NCBI GenBank assembly: GCA_023395675.1
Contig: JAEWYL010000047.1
Coordinates: 1 to 9,098, forward strand
From: Chloroflexota bacterium
GTDB taxonomy: Bacteria; Chloroflexota; Anaerolineae; Anaerolineales; UBA4823
Length of the DNA: 9,098 nt
Direction: 5' to 3'
The translations under genes were made by a program, and so were the position numbers. The notes under the pieces are model-generated. The model was not told the origin of the DNA. It did no database searches and worked only from the letters and a program-made list of their open reading frames with translations. Positions 6,180 through 9,098 of the stretch are shown piece by piece. Position 1 is the first letter of the stretch. Each line of letters opens with the position of its first letter.

Positions 6180-7469
6180 TTACGCCCCGCACTCGGCGAA
6201 GGACAGGCGGGCCGCCTGGAGGGTCTTCTCGATCACTTCGTCGGTGTGGGCGGTGGAGATAAAGCCGGCCTCGAACTGGGAGGGGGCCAGGTAAACGCCC
6301 CGCTCCAGCATTCCCTGGAAGAAGCGGGCGAAGCGGGCGGTGTCCGCCTGGCGGGCCGAGCCCCAGTCCTGCACGGGGCCGGGGTGGAAGAAGGTGCAGA
6401 ACATGGTGCCCGCCAGGGTTCCGGTGACCTGCAGGCCGGCCTGCGCGGCGGCGGCGCGCATCCCCTCGGAGAGGCGGGCGGCGCGCTGGAGCAGGTCGTC
6501 GAAGACCCCGGGCTGGCGCAGGGCGTTCAGGGTCTCGATGCCGGCGGTCATCGCCAGCGGGTTGCCGCTCAGCGTGCCCGCCTGGTAGACGGGCCCGGAG
6601 GGCGCCACCAAACGCATGATCTCCTCCCGCCCGCCGTACGCGCCCACCGGCAGCCCCCCGCCGATCACCTTCCCGAGGGTGGTCAGGTCGGGGCGCACGC
6701 CGTAGCGGGCCTGAGCCCCGCCCAGGGCGACGCGGAAACCGGTCATCACCTCGTCGAAAATCAGCAGCGCGCCGTGCTGCTGCGTGAGGGCCCGCAGGCC
6801 CTCCAGGAACCCCTCCTGCGGCAGGACCACGCCCATATTCCCCGCCACCGGCTCGACGATCACGGCGGCGATCTGTTCCGGGTTGGCCTCGAAGAGGGCG
6901 GAGACCGCCTCCAGGTCGTTGTAGGGCGCGGTCAGCGTATCCTGCACTGCGCCGCGGGTCACGCCCGGGCTGTCGGGCAGGCCCAGGGTGGCGACCCCGC
7001 TGCCGGCCTGCACCAGCAGGCTGTCGGCGTGCCCGTGATAGCAGCCCTCGAATTTGACGATTTTCTCCCGGGAGGTGAAGGCGCGCGCCAGGCGCAGGGC
7101 GCTCATGGTCGCTTCGGTGCCCGAATTGACGAAGCGCAGGCGCTCCACCGCCGGCATCAGCTCCCGGATGATCTCCGCCAGGCGGGTCTCCAGCGCGGTG
7201 GGGGCGCCGTAGCTGGCGCCGCGCTCCACGGCCTTCATCAGGGCCGCTGCCACGAAGGGGTGGGCGTGCCCCAGGATCAGCGGCCCCCAGGAGAGCACGT
7301 AATCAATCAGGCGGTTGCCGTCGGCGTCGTACAGGTAGGGCCCTTCGCCGCGCTCGATGAAGAGGGGCTGCCCGCCCACCGCCCGGAAGGCGCGCACGGG
7401 CGAATCCACGCCGCCCGGGATCAGCTCCTGCGCTTTTTCAAATAATTGGATGGATCGGGAGATGTTCAT
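6180..7469 (-). CDS. hemL: Glutamate-1-semialdehyde 2,1-aminomutase
   Basis: This full-length 429-residue class-III PLP enzyme converts glutamate-1-semialdehyde to 5-aminolevulinate, the last step of the C5 route to tetrapyrroles, in the cytoplasm. The N-terminus carries the family pattern IPGGVDSPVRAF (17-28). NSGTEA (115-120) and YHGHAD (144-149) follow, and the flexible gating loop QAGSGVATLG lies at 154-163. DEVMTGFR (239-246) holds the PLP-contacting aspartate, and K267 in TTLGKVIGGGLPVGAYGG is the Schiff-base lysine. The gating loop argues for true HemL, not an aminotransferase domain from a secondary-metabolism enzyme. The ATG lies 9 nt after the stop of the phosphopantetheinyl transferase gene with no good Shine-Dalgarno between, so translation is probably coupled. 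No hemA or other haem gene is in the window. Confidence 0.96.
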   Translation of the reverse strand: MNISRSIQLFEKAQELIPGGVDSPVRAFRAVGGQPLFIERGEGPYLYDADGNRLIDYVLSWGPLILGHAHPFVAAALMKAVERGASYGAPTALETRLAEIIRELMPAVERLRFVNSGTEATMSALRLARAFTSREKIVKFEGCYHGHADSLLVQAGSGVATLGLPDSPGVTRGAVQDTLTAPYNDLEAVSALFEANPEQIAAVIVEPVAGNMGVVLPQEGFLEGLRALTQQHGALLIFDEVMTGFRVALGGAQARYGVRPDLTTLGKVIGGGLPVGAYGGREEIMRLVAPSGPVYQAGTLSGNPLAMTAGIETLNALRQPGVFDDLLQRAARLSEGMRAAAAQAGLQVTGTLAGTMFCTFFHPGPVQDWGSARQADTARFARFFQGMLERGVYLAPSQFEAGFISTAHTDEVIEKTLQAARLSFAECGA

Positions 7470-7478
7470 GCGGCTATT

Positions 7479-8246
7479 TTATCCGCTCTCCTGCCAATTG
7501 AGACAGAGGAGCGAGCCGATCTCGCCCTGCACCGCCAGAGCGGCGGCATATCCGGGCCCGGGATCGAGGGCGCGCAGGCTCCAGCGGGAGGCCTCGCCGG
7601 GGTCCGGGCGGGTTTCCAGGAGGGCGGGCGGACGGCCGGGCTCCAGGCTGACGTCGAAGGAATCCAGCGGCAGGGAGAGGCCTGCCCCGTGCGCCTTGAT
7701 ATAGGCCTCTTTGCGGGTCCAGCAGGTGAAGAAGGCCTCCAGCCTGCGTTCGGCGGGCAGGGCGCGCAGGGCTTCATTTTCCCGGGGCGAAAAGCAGGTC
7801 CGGGCCAGCTCATCCACCGCCAGATCGGAGCGCATGTACTCGATATCCACGCCCAGCGGCCCGCCGCAGCGGAAGGCGATCAGGCCGAGGCGGTGCGAGT
7901 GCGAGAGGTTGAAATGCAGGCCGCAGGGGTTCTGCGCCTCATCAAGGTAGGGCTTTCCATGGTCGCTGTAGGAGAAGCGCAGGCCCGCCGGGTCGGCGCC
8001 CAGGTAAGCCCCCAGGAGGCGCCTGAGGGCGCTGCGGGCGGCGATGAAGGCGAGGCGGTCTTTGCTGAAATGGAAGCTCCCGGCGCGGGCCTTTTCGCCC
8101 GGTGAGAGGATGGACAGCAGGCGGCGGGCTGCGGCGCCCGGGAGGTCCAAGTCCAGGCGCCAGACGTGCACCTCGCCCGGGTTCAGCCCGGTGCGGGTGA
8201 CAGGCAGGCTCCAGGTGGAGGCCGGGGAAAAGGCGGTTTCGCTCAC
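7479..8246 (-). CDS. 4'-phosphopantetheinyl transferase, Sfp type
   Basis: This 255-residue protein has the two-lobed Sfp/Gsp fold by motif order. It should move the phosphopantetheine arm of CoA onto a serine of carrier-protein domains, making apo-carriers active. FNLSHS (112-117) is the substrate-binding motif. GVDIE (132-136) supplies the Mg2+ ligands D134 and E136. WTRKEAYIKAHGAGL (176-190) supplies E180 and the CoA-binding lysine region. Length and motifs are complete, so it should be active. Translation starts at a GTG (8244-8246) with AGGAGG at 8258-8263, 11 nt upstream and inside the end of the thioesterase gene. It sits 7 nt downstream of that gene and 9 nt upstream of hemL. The long Sfp form and its thioesterase neighbour point to a secondary-metabolite synthase, not to AcpS-type fatty acid synthesis. 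Confidence 0.94.
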   Translation of the reverse strand: MSETAFSPASTWSLPVTRTGLNPGEVHVWRLDLDLPGAAARRLLSILSPGEKARAGSFHFSKDRLAFIAARSALRRLLGAYLGADPAGLRFSYSDHGKPYLDEAQNPCGLHFNLSHSHRLGLIAFRCGGPLGVDIEYMRSDLAVDELARTCFSPRENEALRALPAERRLEAFFTCWTRKEAYIKAHGAGLSLPLDSFDVSLEPGRPPALLETRPDPGEASRWSLRALDPGPGYAAALAVQGEIGSLLCLNWQESG

Positions 8247-8253
8247 CTGCGGG

Positions 8254-9093
8254 TCAGCCTCCTGCCGGCCCCTGCAGCGGCGCAGCCAGACCGAGCTGCT
8301 GCAGGTCCTCCACCAGCCAGTGCAGCAGCAGCTCGCCGTGAGTCTGGATGAAGAAGTGCCCGCCCTGCACCAGCTTCATGGTGAAGCCGCCCCGGGTCAG
8401 CTCGCCCCAGGCTTCCAGGCGTTCCGGGCTGCAGCGCGGATCCTCCACCCCGCCGTAGGCAAAAATGGGGAGCTCCAGCGGCGGGCCGGGCAGGTGGGTG
8501 TAGGTCTCGTTCACCTCCAGGTCCGCCCGCAGGACGGGCAGGAGCAGCTCCATCAGCTCCCGGTTCTGGAGCACCTCTTCGGGCGTGCCGTTGAAGCGGC
8601 GCAGCTCGGCGACGAATGGCTCCAGGGGCAGGGCGTGGGTGGGCGGGTAGGCCAGGGGCAGTTGGGGGGCGCTGCGGGCGGCCACGAGCAGGGCCCGGGG
8701 CAGGCTCTGGCCCTGGGCGCGCCGGGCGCGCGCCAGCTCAAAGGCCACCAGCGCCCCCAGGCTGTAGCCCAAAAAGACGAAGGGGCGGTCCAACAGGGGG
8801 GCGATCACCTCCTGCAGGCCGGCGACCAGCGGCTCCAGGCGGGTGAAGGGGCGCTCGCGCATGCGCAGGCCGCGCCCCGGGGGCTGCACCGCCACCACCT
8901 CCAGCCAGTCGGGCAGGCTGGAAGCCCAGGGGAGGAAGGGGGTGATGCCCCCGCCCGCATAGGGGAAGCAGAACAGCCGCAGCCCGGCCTCAGGCCTCGG
9001 TTTGGGGATGTAAAACCAGGGTGAACGCGCGCTTTGTGAACCCATGCTCTCGCTTCGAATAATGCCTGCCTTACGGTGGAATAGGATGGTCAT
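8254..9093 (-). CDS. Type II thioesterase (alpha/beta hydrolase) of NRPS/PKS systems
   Basis: This external editing thioesterase hydrolyses misprimed or stalled acyl groups from carrier proteins of assembly-line synthases. From the ATG at 9093 it has 279 residues. The typical family start, SPWFYIPKPRP (24-34), is followed by LFCFPYAGGG (40-49), the oxyanion-hole region. The nucleophile is S111 in GYSLG (109-113), the likely acid is D218 in GGVEDP, and the histidine is H246 in GGHFF. DLEVNETY (191-198) matches the lid region of the family. An alternative ATG at 9045 would give 263 residues, closer to usual family length. The frame stays open to the window edge, so an earlier start cannot be excluded. 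The first visible gene of its operon, it is followed 7 nt later by the phosphopantetheinyl transferase. Confidence 0.93.
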   Translation of the reverse strand: MTILFHRKAGIIRSESMGSQSARSPWFYIPKPRPEAGLRLFCFPYAGGGITPFLPWASSLPDWLEVVAVQPPGRGLRMRERPFTRLEPLVAGLQEVIAPLLDRPFVFLGYSLGALVAFELARARRAQGQSLPRALLVAARSAPQLPLAYPPTHALPLEPFVAELRRFNGTPEEVLQNRELMELLLPVLRADLEVNETYTHLPGPPLELPIFAYGGVEDPRCSPERLEAWGELTRGGFTMKLVQGGHFFIQTHGELLLHWLVEDLQQLGLAAPLQGPAGG

Positions 9094-9098
9094 ACACC

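Noticed and set aside
6246..7445. Plus-strand open frame of 399 codons opposite hemL
   Set aside because: It is antisense to an intact hemL, shows low-complexity composition, and has no motif or ribosome binding site.
8044..9024. Plus-strand open frame of 326 codons opposite the thioesterase and transferase genes
   Set aside because: It crosses two well-identified genes, and its Gln/Gly/Ala-rich translation is a shadow.

Overview
This is a GC-rich, gene-dense bacterial window. The best guess for the source is a member of the Chloroflexota, perhaps Anaerolineae. That rests on GC content, on a secreted triple-repeat protein that resembles a family I recall from that group, and on a fused DmsB-DmsC protein. 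It is an inference; no 16S rRNA or ribosomal marker is present.

Layout. (1) Positions 2-67 hold the last codons of a plus-strand gene that enters from the left. (2) Positions 80-3922, minus strand, are a two-gene operon for a DMSO-reductase-type molybdoenzyme: the catalytic subunit DmsA (no Tat signal visible), followed 6 nt later by a fused electron-transfer and membrane-anchor protein (four 4Fe-4S clusters plus about eight transmembrane helices). (3) Positions 3923-4152 are intergenic. They hold a possible dmsA promoter that would give a leaderless mRNA, a leftward intrinsic terminator and an 18-bp perfect hairpin. (4) Positions 4153-5166, minus strand, encode an exported protein made of three divergent ~100-residue beta-rich repeats. 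(5) A divergent intergenic region of about 300 bp leads to a small plus-strand gene (5469-5873) of unknown function. (6) Positions 5874-6179 lie between convergent genes and are packed with three long hairpins, one of them a canonical terminator, and a flanking inverted repeat. (7) Positions 6180-9093, minus strand, are a compact operon transcribed leftward: type II thioesterase, Sfp-type phosphopantetheinyl transferase, hemL.

How they work together. The dms pair would pass electrons from menaquinol through the anchor and the Fe-S relay to a molybdopterin active site that reduces an S-oxide, N-oxide or similar acceptor. The thioesterase and phosphopantetheinyl transferase are standard accessory proteins of non-ribosomal peptide or polyketide assembly lines, so a biosynthetic cluster may lie to the right of the window. 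HemL, a tetrapyrrole enzyme, is the unexpected partner in that operon. The most distinctive non-coding signal is the cluster of long hairpins with related arms. I see no convincing wholly new defence or mobile system in this window.
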